Shown here: in pieces, positions 1-5,771 of the stretch
Layout of the letters: each line of letters begins with the position of its first letter
How positions within the stretch are numbered: position 1 is the stretch's first letter
Assembly (NCBI GenBank): GCA_025363795.1
Contig: JANYLE010000452.1
Location: 1-6,927, forward strand
Origin: Mariniphaga sp.
GTDB lineage: Bacteria; Bacteroidota; Bacteroidia; Bacteroidales; Prolixibacteraceae
Reading direction: 5' to 3'
Length of the DNA: 6,927 nt
Program-made: the position numbers and the translations under genes
The notes under the pieces: model-generated
Database searches by the model: none
What the model saw: the letters and a program-made list of their open reading frames with translations, nothing else
What the model was told of the DNA's origin: nothing

Positions 1-106
1 CGTTGTCATTCAGCATTAATACCTTTGCGGCAATAAAACTGTAGTAAAATCGGTAAGCCAGTACCAACACAGCAAGGGCACCAATTACAAAGGGCATTGC
101 GTTCAT
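1..106 (-). CDS. cstA: Carbon starvation protein CstA, N-terminal fragment (cut by window edge)
   Basis: Reading the minus strand from the ATG at 106-104 gives 35 codons with no stop, beginning MNAMPFVIGALAVLVLAYRF and continuing YYSFIAAKVLMLNDN. This matches the typical start of CstA: a first hydrophobic helix (about residues 5-17), then the family's Tyr-rich 'AYRxYYxFIAAKVL' stretch. CstA is a large multi-spanning inner-membrane protein linked to peptide or pyruvate uptake under carbon limitation; only about the first 5% is visible here. A second in-frame Met (residue 4) is an alternative start. No Shine-Dalgarno sequence precedes it. The gene is divergent from the hydrogenase operon and shares the long spacer 107-633 with it; nothing suggests co-function. 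The family call is fairly secure from this diagnostic N-terminus, but an intact downstream gene cannot be shown. Confidence 0.82.
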   Translation of the reverse strand, partial: MNAMPFVIGALAVLVLAYRFYYSFIAAKVLMLNDN

Positions 107-495
107 TCGTGATTGTTTAGTCTTTAGTTACACAAAGAACAAAAAAATATTCCATGTTTTAGCCTTTCTGTATTGTTAGATTTTTAATGTCCGCCAAAAA
201 GAAACCCTGCAATTCTTATCGGGTCATTGTTCATTTTATCACCAGTTAGTGAATGGTTACTTACTGTTGAGGGAGTAACAAGTCGCACAATTTTACGCTT
301 TAATTCCTTCCCATTATTCAAAAAGCGCCCCAACTTCAGTTGTAATGGAAACCTCCATATTTTTTTATCCTAAAATTGTTGATGGCACAGATACGTATCT
401 TATTGCAGGGATCGCCAATATGCTTAATTGCATCCGCTTCTTTGATTTTGGGTGCGTTTATGAAACCGGCTTGCACAACCTTAAAAACAGCATCC

Positions 496-525
496 ACTTC
501 GGTCGCCGAAGTAGCGTAAGTCGCT
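496..525. repeat. Two adjacent small hairpins (REP-like) upstream of hyaA
   Basis: ACTTCGG (496-502) and CCGAAGT (506-512) form a perfect 7-bp stem closed by a TCG triloop. It is followed directly by AGCG (513-516) and CGCT (522-525), a 4-bp stem. There is no T-tract after either, so a classical rho-independent terminator is unlikely. The stem-plus-triloop design matches the other palindromes of this window (4746-4917 and 5541-5557). It may be a REP-like unit or a leader-RNA structure; the function is unknown. Confidence 0.45.
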
Positions 526-552
526 TATTTAGAAAGTGTATATATTGCCGGA

Positions 553-583
553 TTTTGATGAATCGTTTGTTAAAACATCAAAA
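553..583. promoter_or_regulatory. Spaced 8-bp inverted repeat upstream of hyaA
   Basis: TTTTGATG (553-560) and CATCAAAA (576-583) are exact reverse complements separated by 15 bp, and lie 51-81 bp before the hyaA start. The arms contain TTGATG/CATCAA, reminiscent of FNR/CRP-family half-sites, but the spacing is not that of a standard FNR box (TTGAT-N4-ATCAA). It could be a regulator site or, in a transcript, a stem. The second arm overlaps the next palindrome. Function is inferred from position only. Confidence 0.3.
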
Positions 584-599
584 TATGTGCATATTTTTA
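566..599 (+). promoter_or_regulatory. Weak candidate Bacteroidetes-type promoter for hyaABCD
   Basis: TTTG at 566-569 is followed after 22 bp by TATTTTTA at 592-599. Bacteroidetes sigma-ABfr promoters have a -33 TTTG and a -7 TAnnTTTG box about 19-21 bp apart, so the -7 box matches 7 of 8 positions and the spacing is slightly long. It lies about 35 bp before hyaA and overlaps the 580-597 palindrome, which could then act as an operator. This is a pattern match in AT-rich DNA and may be chance. Confidence 0.22.
580..597. promoter_or_regulatory. Perfect 18-bp palindrome, candidate operator of the hya operon
   Basis: AAAATATG-TG-CATATTTT: two exact 8-bp arms around a 2-bp centre, ending 36 bp before the hyaA start codon. 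A compact, nearly gapless palindrome at this distance from an operon start is typical of a dimeric DNA-binding regulator site. The identity of the regulator cannot be read from the sequence. The high A+T content makes a chance palindrome more likely than in mixed-base DNA. Confidence 0.4.
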
Positions 600-633
600 C
601 ATTAGTAGTGAACTAATTAAAATCGACCGCTTT

Positions 634-1743
634 ATGGAAAACAAGCAACCCTCATTTTATGAGGAAGTCAGGGGTAGCGGCACTTCCCGCAGAGATTTTC
701 TTAAGTTTTGCACAACAATGGCAGCTTTACTTGGATTAGAATCCAGCGGCGTTGGCCAGATCGTTAAAGCGCTTGAGACAAAACCCCGTCTTCCAGTCAT
801 TTGGTTCCATTTTCAGGAATGTACATGCTGCAGCGAATCATTTATCCGGGCTTCACATCCAATTGTTGCCAATATTGTTTTGGATAAGATCTCGTTAGAC
901 TATCAGGAGACCTTAATGGCCGCTTCCGGTTTTCAGGCTGAAGATGCTTACAAAACCGTAATGGCAAAATATCCCGGAGAATACATTGTAATGGTTGAAG
1001 GTTCAATCCCGACAAAGGACGAAGCCTACTGTTGCATTGGCGGACGAAGCGCAAAACAGATTCTGGAGGAAGCTGTTAAAAACTGTAAGGCAGTTGTTGC
1101 CTGGGGTAATTGTGCTTCAGCCGGATGTGTTCAGGCTGCAAGTCCTAACCCGACAGGTGCTAAACCGGTTCACAAAGTGATCAGCGGCAAGCCGGTAATA
1201 AATGTACAGGGCTGCCCGCCAATTGCTGATGTGATGGCTGGTGTCGTTGTTCATTTACTGACATTCGACCGCATTCCTCAATTGGATGAATTGGGCCGGC
1301 CAAAAGCTTTCTATTCCCGCCGTGTTCATGACACTTGTTACCGACGTGCGAATTTCGATGCCGGATTATTTGTCGAATCATTCGACGATGAAGGGGCAAA
1401 ACGCGGGTATTGTCTTTACAAGATGGGATGTAAAGGTCCTGTCACCTATAATTCTTGTGGGATTATCAAATGGAATGACGGAATCAGTTATCCGATACAG
1501 TCGGGTCATCCATGTATTGGATGTGCCGAGGCGGGTTTCTGGGACAATGGTCCGTTCTATCAGCATTTACCAAGCATTGCAGGATTTGGTATTGAAACCA
1601 CCGCCGACAAAGTTGGTCTTGCGCTTGGAATTGCTACTGCTGTGGGTGTTGCAGGACATGCCATTGTAACCAATATCCGGAAACAAAAGGAGATCACCAA
1701 CGCTCCCGAAATTAAACTTAAATCTGAAACCCCTAAAGAATAA
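634..1743 (+). CDS. hyaA: [NiFe] hydrogenase small subunit, O2-tolerant group 1 type, Tat-exported
   Basis: This is the electron-transfer subunit of a periplasm-facing uptake hydrogenase, 369 aa, about the size of E. coli HyaA. Residues 17-24 (TSRRDFLK) are a textbook twin-arginine signal; cleavage is likely after A46. Proximal-cluster cysteines are C63, C65, C66 (in ECTCCSES), C160, C165 (NCASAGC) and C194 (GCPP). C65 and C165 are the two extra cysteines that define the [4Fe-3S] cluster of O2-tolerant enzymes; standard enzymes have Gly there. Distal cluster ligands are H232, C235, C260 and C266. Medial [3Fe-4S] ligands are C275, C294 and C297, with P287 in the usual non-ligand position. A C-terminal hydrophobic helix (about 326-346) followed by a charged tail anchors the protein and contacts HyaC. 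It is first in the operon, 5 bp before hyaB. No Shine-Dalgarno is visible; the ATG is chosen because it gives a complete Tat n-region. Family assignment is very secure; O2 tolerance is inferred from the cysteines. Confidence 0.97.
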   Translation: MENKQPSFYEEVRGSGTSRRDFLKFCTTMAALLGLESSGVGQIVKALETKPRLPVIWFHFQECTCCSESFIRASHPIVANIVLDKISLDYQETLMAASGFQAEDAYKTVMAKYPGEYIVMVEGSIPTKDEAYCCIGGRSAKQILEEAVKNCKAVVAWGNCASAGCVQAASPNPTGAKPVHKVISGKPVINVQGCPPIADVMAGVVVHLLTFDRIPQLDELGRPKAFYSRRVHDTCYRRANFDAGLFVESFDDEGAKRGYCLYKMGCKGPVTYNSCGIIKWNDGISYPIQSGHPCIGCAEAGFWDNGPFYQHLPSIAGFGIETTADKVGLALGIATAVGVAGHAIVTNIRKQKEITNAPEIKLKSETPKE

Positions 1744-1748
1744 TCGCC

Positions 1749-3470
1749 ATGGCTGAAAGAATCGTAATAGATCCCATCACCCGAATCGAAGGTCACTTGC
1801 GGGTTGAGATTGAAGTTAATAACGGAATAATAACCGATGCCTTCAGTGCCGGAACAATGGTACGGGGTATTGAAACAATATTGAAAGGTCGCGATCCGCG
1901 TGATGCATGGGCTTTTGTTGGACGTGTCTGTGGCGTTTGTACTTCTACGCATTCGCTGACCTCTGTCCGGACAGTTGAAAATGCTTTGGGTATTTCAGCG
2001 CCGCCCAACGCTGAATTGATCCGCAACCTGATGGCAAATGCATTGTTTATCCAGGATCATGTCGTACACTTTTATGTGCTTCATGCCCTTGATTGGGTGG
2101 ATGTGGTATCCGCGCTGAAAGCTGATCCCGCCGAAGCATCACGTATCGCACAAAGCATATCTCCATGGCCAAAAAGTTCGGTTGGTTATTTTTCTGATAT
2201 TCAGAAACGGTTTAAAAACTTTGTGGAAAGTGGTCAGCTGGGCATTTTTGCGAATGGATACTGGGGACATTCAGCTTATAAACTGCCACCTGCTGTGAAC
2301 CTCATTGCAGTTGCTCATTATCTGGAAGCACTTGAATGGCAGAAAGAACTTGTTAAGGTGCATACGATCTTTGGTGGGAAAAATCCTCATCCGAATTACC
2401 TTGTCGGAGGCGTTCCCTGTTCAATTAACATCGAGGAAGCAAATGCAGTAAATGCAGAACGGCTGGCAATGGTCGGAAAACTGTTCGAAGATGCGAAGAC
2501 CTTTGTTAACCAGGTTTATATCCCCGATTTATTGGCGATAGCTTCTTATTATAAGAGTGATTGGGGTGCCATTGGCGGAGGCTTGACAAATTACATGTCC
2601 TTTGGCGATTTCCCGATGAACGGCTACAACAATCCCGAAAGCTTTAAAATGCCGAGGGGTGTGATCTTAAACCGTGACCTGAGTAAAATCCATGAGATCA
2701 AAGCCGATGATCCGGAACAAATTCAGGAGTATGTCAATAATAGCTGGTACGATTATTCGAAAGGGGATAAAGTCGGGTTGCACCCGTGGGATGGGGAAAC
2801 CAACATCAATTATACGGGACCGAAACCTCCTTACGATCATCTTGATGTTTCGAAAAAATACAGCTGGGTGAAGACTCCAAGATGGAAAGGTTACCCGATG
2901 GAAGTTGGTCCACTGGCAAGAATGCTGGTTGGTTATGCTTCAGGAAGAGCAGAATACAAGGAGGTAATTGAAAGTACATTAAAAACGCTGAATGTGCCGG
3001 TTACCGCATTGTTTTCCACCCTTGGAAGGACCGCAGCACGGGGACTCGAAACCAAACTTGTGTGCGACTGGGCACTTGAATTCTATCAGCAGCTTTTGTC
3101 GAACATTAAGAATGGCGATACACGTACCATGAACAATGCAAAATGGGAACCTGAAACATGGCCCAAAGTTGCGAAGGGTATTGGAATGGTGGAAGCTCCG
3201 CGTGGTGCATTATCTCACTTTATTGTAATTGAAGACAAGAAAATAGCCAATTACCAATTGGTTGTTCCGACTACCTGGAACGCTTCACCGCGTGATTTGC
3301 AGGGTAAGCGGTCCGCTTTTGAAGAATCACTCATAGGTACGCCAGTTGCAGACCCAAAAGTTCCATTGGAAGTACTTCGGACGATTCATTCTTTCGATCC
3401 TTGTCTTGCTTGTGCCGTACATGTGTACGATGAACACGGAACCAGTATTCATGATCTTAAAACTTATTAA
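1749..3470 (+). CDS. hyaB: [NiFe] hydrogenase large (catalytic) subunit, group 1
   Basis: 573 aa, near the usual length (E. coli HyaB about 597). It carries the Ni-Fe(CN)2CO site that splits H2. Metal-ligating cysteines are C61 and C64 in the N-terminal RVCGVCT motif and C552 and C555 in the C-terminal DPCLAC motif. Other conserved active-site residues are present: E14 in RIEGH (proton relay, E28 in E. coli Hyd-1), D103, the P484-R485 pair in APRGAL and D550, the 'canopy' over the metals. The chain ends 15 residues after H558 (CAVH), the standard cleavage point for the maturation endopeptidase, so this is an unprocessed precursor as expected. It has no signal of its own and would be carried through Tat by HyaA. 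It starts 5 bp after hyaA and ends 3 bp before hyaC, indicating one transcript and probably coupled translation. Confidence 0.97.
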   Translation: MAERIVIDPITRIEGHLRVEIEVNNGIITDAFSAGTMVRGIETILKGRDPRDAWAFVGRVCGVCTSTHSLTSVRTVENALGISAPPNAELIRNLMANALFIQDHVVHFYVLHALDWVDVVSALKADPAEASRIAQSISPWPKSSVGYFSDIQKRFKNFVESGQLGIFANGYWGHSAYKLPPAVNLIAVAHYLEALEWQKELVKVHTIFGGKNPHPNYLVGGVPCSINIEEANAVNAERLAMVGKLFEDAKTFVNQVYIPDLLAIASYYKSDWGAIGGGLTNYMSFGDFPMNGYNNPESFKMPRGVILNRDLSKIHEIKADDPEQIQEYVNNSWYDYSKGDKVGLHPWDGETNINYTGPKPPYDHLDVSKKYSWVKTPRWKGYPMEVGPLARMLVGYASGRAEYKEVIESTLKTLNVPVTALFSTLGRTAARGLETKLVCDWALEFYQQLLSNIKNGDTRTMNNAKWEPETWPKVAKGIGMVEAPRGALSHFIVIEDKKIANYQLVVPTTWNASPRDLQGKRSAFEESLIGTPVADPKVPLEVLRTIHSFDPCLACAVHVYDEHGTSIHDLKTY

Positions 3471-3473
3471 GCC

Positions 3474-4193
3474 ATGAAAAGCAGAACGCTCCCCATGCGT
3501 GAAGTGTACGTATGGGAATTTCCAGTCCGGTTGTATCACTGGATCAATGCACTTTGCGTGACAGCATTGTGCATTACCGGTTTTCTGATCGGTAATCCGC
3601 TTTCATTGATGAAAGGGACCGAAGCCTATTTCAATTATTGGTTCGGAACAGTGCGGTTCATCCATTTTGTATTCGCTTTTCTGTTTTTCTTCAATTTTAT
3701 ATTCCGGATCTATTGGGGATTCGTAGGAAATGAATTTTCGCGCTGGTATAACTTTATTCCGCTCAAACGTTGTCAGTGGAAAGAGATCGTCGATGTTATA
3801 AAAGTGGATATATTGCAGGTTACCCATAAACAGGTCGATTCGATTGGGCACAATGCGCTGGCAAGTCTTATTTATTTCATCACGTTCCTGATCTTCCTGT
3901 TGCAATGTCTTACGGGGTTCGGTATGTATTCGGCCATGAGCAAATCATTTCTGCCAAAACTCTTTGCCTGGATTGTTCCTTTCCTGGGTGGCGATATGCA
4001 TGTGCGACAACTGCATCATATCCTGATGTGGGGGTTTATCCTGTTTGCAATTGTGCATGTTTACCTGGTGTTCTACCACGATTATATCGAACGTCGGGGC
4101 GTTACCTCCTCGATGATCGGTGGGTGGAAATTTATTGAAGAAGATGTGATTGAACGTCACGATTTGCAATCGGAAGATTGCCCAAAATCTTAG
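3474..4193 (+). CDS. hyaC: Ni/Fe-hydrogenase b-type cytochrome subunit (membrane anchor)
   Basis: A 239-aa integral membrane dihaem cytochrome b of the HupC/HyaC family. It anchors the HyaAB dimer and passes electrons from H2 to the quinone pool. Four hydrophobic segments are visible at about 24-40, 60-80, 127-150 and 183-203. Candidate haem-binding histidines sit where the family has them: H22 (RLYHW), H64 (RFIHF), H181/H182 (QLHHI) and H195 (IVHVY). The conserved RLYHW at the start, GF near 148, and LHH...HVYLVFYHD at the end are diagnostic. It begins 3 bp after hyaB. Met8 is a possible alternative start since the family core begins near residue 11. Its presence supports a respiratory uptake role rather than a soluble, H2-evolving one. 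Confidence 0.94.
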   Translation: MKSRTLPMREVYVWEFPVRLYHWINALCVTALCITGFLIGNPLSLMKGTEAYFNYWFGTVRFIHFVFAFLFFFNFIFRIYWGFVGNEFSRWYNFIPLKRCQWKEIVDVIKVDILQVTHKQVDSIGHNALASLIYFITFLIFLLQCLTGFGMYSAMSKSFLPKLFAWIVPFLGGDMHVRQLHHILMWGFILFAIVHVYLVFYHDYIERRGVTSSMIGGWKFIEEDVIERHDLQSEDCPKS

Positions 4194-4221
4194 TATTTAC
4201 GTATCAACTTTAATTTTGACT

Positions 4222-4695
4222 TTGTCACAAAACAAGATTCTCGTTCTCGGGATAGGAAATATATTGCTCAAAGATGAAGGTGTGGGGATCCATGTAATCA
4301 GCACGCTTGAGAAAGAAGGTTATACGGAAGCCGACCTGATGGATGGCGGAACAGGAGGGTTTCATTTGCTTGGATTTATCCAATCGTACAAAACTGTTAT
4401 CCTGATCGATGCATCACTCGATGAATTTCCCGCGGGACATGTCAGGGTACTGCACCCGAAATATGCCAAAGACTTTCCGTCACAATTAAGCGCGCACGAA
4501 ATTGGCCTCAAAGACCTGCTTGATGCGTGCTTTTTGTTGGGGAATATGCCCGAAATCCGCCTTGTAGCTATTTCAATCAAAGATTTCCAGGAATTGGGAA
4601 TGGAGCTTTCTTCCGAAGTTGAGGCAGTTATTCCCGAAGCGATCAGACAAGTTAAAGAGTTGGTGGAGGTGCTTAAAAATAATGGACAGGAATGA
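4222..4695 (+). CDS. hyaD: Hydrogenase maturation endopeptidase (HyaD/HupD/HybD family)
   Basis: This protease removes the C-terminal peptide of the large subunit after Ni insertion. From the TTG at 4222 the protein is 157 aa and starts MSQNKILVLGIGNILLKDEG, as family members do (the GxGNxLxxDEGxGxH motif follows within a few residues of the start). Putative nickel-sensing residues are E19, D63 and H92 (in SAHEIGL), matching E16, D62 and H93 of E. coli HybD; DGGT is at 41-44. The first ATG in frame is at 4150, giving 181 aa and a 44-bp overlap with hyaC, but its extra 24 residues match nothing in the family. A second TTG lies at 4216. I favour the TTG at 4222, though the ATG cannot be excluded. 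It is the last gene of the operon. No hyaE/hyaF-like chaperone gene follows. Confidence 0.92.
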   Translation: MSQNKILVLGIGNILLKDEGVGIHVISTLEKEGYTEADLMDGGTGGFHLLGFIQSYKTVILIDASLDEFPAGHVRVLHPKYAKDFPSQLSAHEIGLKDLLDACFLLGNMPEIRLVAISIKDFQELGMELSSEVEAVIPEAIRQVKELVEVLKNNGQE

Positions 4696-4698
4696 AGA

Positions 4699-4712
4699 TT
4701 GATGTTCATCAA
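4699..4712. promoter_or_regulatory. FNR-box-like palindrome just after hyaD
   Basis: TTGATGTTCATCAA reads TTGAT-N4-ATCAA exactly, the classical FNR consensus, and the symmetry extends to 6-bp arms. It starts 3 bp after the hyaD stop, between convergent genes, where an activator site makes little sense. It may instead be a small transcript-end hairpin or chance. Only the match itself is seen. Confidence 0.2.
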
Positions 4713-4732
4713 GAATTTGAATTCCTTTTTTT
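4713..4732 (+). terminator. Weak candidate rho-independent terminator of the hya operon
   Basis: GAATTTGAATTC (4713-4724) can fold into a 4-bp stem with a 4-base loop and is followed after one C by seven T residues (4726-4732). The T-tract and position, 18 bp after hyaD, are right, but the stem is short and AT-rich; the 4699-4712 palindrome may add to it. It is plausible rather than convincing. Confidence 0.33.
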
Positions 4733-4745
4733 CCTTCTAAAATGA

Positions 4746-4917
4746 GAGACGTAGTCTCGGCCGATATTGTAGCAATGAATGTAATTGTTGGTTAGAGCCG
4801 TAGGCTCGGCGCATATAAAATAGATGTGTCGTACCTATGGCACTCCTGTTTCGCGCAATGTTTTATCTCAACGGATTAATATCCGTTGCTACAAAATGGA
4901 TAGAGCCTATGGCTCTA
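4746..4917. repeat. Cluster of five REP-like palindromes
   Basis: The 252-bp spacer between hyaD and the DUF1801 gene has no coding frame but holds a row of short palindromes. They are GAGAC-GTA-GTCTC (4746-4758), GAGCC-GTA-GGCTC (4795-4807), GTACC-TAT-GGCAC (4831-4843, one mismatch), AACGGAT-TAAT-ATCCGTT (4870-4887) and TAGAGCC-TAT-GGCTCTA (4901-4917). Four share a design of a 5-7 bp stem around a GTA or TAT centre. The second and fifth share the GAGCC/GGCTC stem, with opposite centres (GTA versus TAT). Such mosaics are common between genes in Bacteroidetes (recalled, not searched). No transposase is nearby. They may also act as bidirectional transcript ends for the convergent genes. Confidence 0.65.
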
Positions 4918-4947
4918 AAAAAATATCCATTTATTCTTATCCCAAAG

Positions 4948-5343
4948 TCATTTGATCTTTTTCTTTTTAAAAGTATTATCAACCCTGACCGCTTCCGCTA
5001 ATAGCTTCCGGATTGGTTGGTCATCTATTTCTTCAGGAGACTGGTATATTTTATAGAATACCTGCTTGTTCGTTCCATGGGTCAGGAAGTTGTCAATGTC
5101 ATTCAGCTGATTGCCATACCAAAAGCCAAAGAGTATCCCTTTTTTGATACCTCCGCGTGGTATTGCTGATGGCCAGATAATACAGATTCCCTTATTGCCA
5201 TAAAAGTAAGGGACATTGTAGGATATCTTCTCTTTGCAGTTGGGTGGCAATGCTTCCCGAACGATTTCCCTTAACACATCCACAATGATCCTTTCATCTT
5301 CGGGGAGCATCGCAAATAAATCAAGATAGGTTTCGATTTTCAT
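4948..5343 (-). CDS. DUF1801 domain-containing protein
   Basis: A 131-aa soluble protein covering a single DUF1801 (YdhG-like) domain. Visible family features are the start YLDLFAMLPEDER (6-18), an amphipathic helix to about 31, then EKISYNVPYFYGNKG (38-52) as the core, CIIWPS (54-59) and GILFGFWYGNQL (69-80), with the usual acidic C-terminal helix (about 103-119) before a Lys-rich tail. The biochemical role of the family is not established; some members are described as iron-chaperone/frataxin-like by structure, a weak guide. There are no metal-site cysteine clusters, signal peptide or membrane segments. It converges on the hya operon and lies downstream of hypB in the same direction, but 428 bp and a mobile-element-like repeat separate them, so a shared transcript is unlikely. 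No evidence ties it to hydrogenase. Confidence 0.85.
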   Translation of the reverse strand: MKIETYLDLFAMLPEDERIIVDVLREIVREALPPNCKEKISYNVPYFYGNKGICIIWPSAIPRGGIKKGILFGFWYGNQLNDIDNFLTHGTNKQVFYKIYQSPEEIDDQPIRKLLAEAVRVDNTFKKKKIK

Positions 5344-5374
5344 GAATTGTAATTTCTCTAAAATGATTCATACT

Positions 5375-5394
5375 AAACTCCTCACGGAGTTTTT
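5375..5394 (+). repeat. Hairpin between the DUF1801 gene and the repeat element
   Basis: AAACTCC (5375-5381) and GGAGTTT (5386-5392) make a perfect 7-bp stem with a TCAC loop, and the run of T continues to 5394. It looks like a plus-strand terminator, yet no plus-strand gene lies immediately upstream. It sits in the 5' leader region of the minus-strand DUF1801 gene, 16 bp left of the repeat element. A similar hairpin sits left of the second element copy (6647-6664). Confidence 0.4.
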
Positions 5395-5409
5395 AACCCG
5401 ACTCAATTA

Positions 5410-5696
5410 AGTGTCTGCTGAAAAATGTATTAATTATTGATATTGAATGATATATATCTGTCTGTATTAATAGGGTGCAAACATTTTTAATAAACAATCG
5501 CAAAAAGCTTGCACTTAAAATTTCAGTCTGTTAAAAAAAATTATCCCGGAGGGATAAAATGTTTATAGAAAGTGGATCTACCTTGCAAATATGCGACCCC
5601 AGCCGGGGTCGAACAACATTCTAATCATCATTTTCTATAAATATGTGACCTCCCTGAGGTCAATTCGAACCTGTATTGAGTTTTTCAGCAGACACT
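5410..5696. mobile_element. MITE-like structured element, complete copy 1
   Basis: A 287-bp non-coding unit with perfect 16-bp terminal inverted repeats: AGTGTCTGCTGAAAAA at 5410-5425 and its exact reverse complement at 5681-5696. Inside are TTATCCC-GGA-GGGATAA (5541-5557), CGACCCC-AGCC-GGGGTCG (5594-5611), TGACCTC-CCT-GAGGTCA (5646-5662), a looser GTGCAA/TTGCAC pair (5475-5480, 5509-5514) and a long stem TTTATAGAAA/TTTCTATAAA (5562-5571, 5632-5641) enclosing the CGACCCC hairpin. No transposase frame is present, so it would move only in trans. No clear target-site duplication is visible. The ends resemble those of transposase-bearing insertion sequences in general style, but I cannot name the parent family. 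A near-identical copy starts near 6671, on the other side of hypB. Confidence 0.78.
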
Positions 5697-5771
5697 ATTT
5701 AGAAGAGACTGCCGCTTAAATAATAATTGATCATTTATTGATGTCTTTTTCACAACGAAATTCAATTGATA

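Larger units (their letters stand above)
107..633. other. Divergent intergenic region between cstA and the hydrogenase operon
   Basis: This 527-bp AT-rich spacer must contain the promoters of both divergent genes. I see no convincing protein-coding gene. The open frames (plus strand 345-605; minus strand 336-524 and 184-234) resemble no family I recognise, and the minus 336-524 frame has no ATG start near its beginning. The right third, 496-597, is unusually rich in perfect inverted repeats, annotated separately, which makes it the likely control region for hyaA. No rRNA, tRNA or recognisable riboswitch was seen. Confidence 0.6.

Noticed and set aside
336..524. 63-codon minus-strand open frame (ends HYN at a TGA)
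   Set aside because: It looks somewhat protein-like, but there is no start codon near the opening stop and no family match I can recognise. Could be a remnant; not supportable as a gene.
345..605. 86-codon plus-strand open frame upstream of hyaA
   Set aside because: No recognisable family or domain, odd composition (many Cys, Phe, Ile), and it runs through the hairpins and the candidate hya control region. More likely chance in a spacer.
820..831. Cys run CTCC as a sign of a sequencing error or broken cluster motif
   Set aside because: Standard small subunits have CTGC, but CTCC is exactly the O2-tolerant form and is backed by the paired C165 substitution.
1560..1952. 130-codon minus-strand frame across the hyaA/hyaB junction
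   Set aside because: Antisense to two well-supported genes and without recognisable features.
4746..4917. CRISPR-like repeated units
   Set aside because: The palindromes differ in sequence and spacing, there are no constant direct repeats with uniform spacers, and no cas genes are present.
5410..5696. Insertion sequence with its own transposase
   Set aside because: The unit is only 287 bp, has no substantial open frame, and no transposase gene lies in the window.
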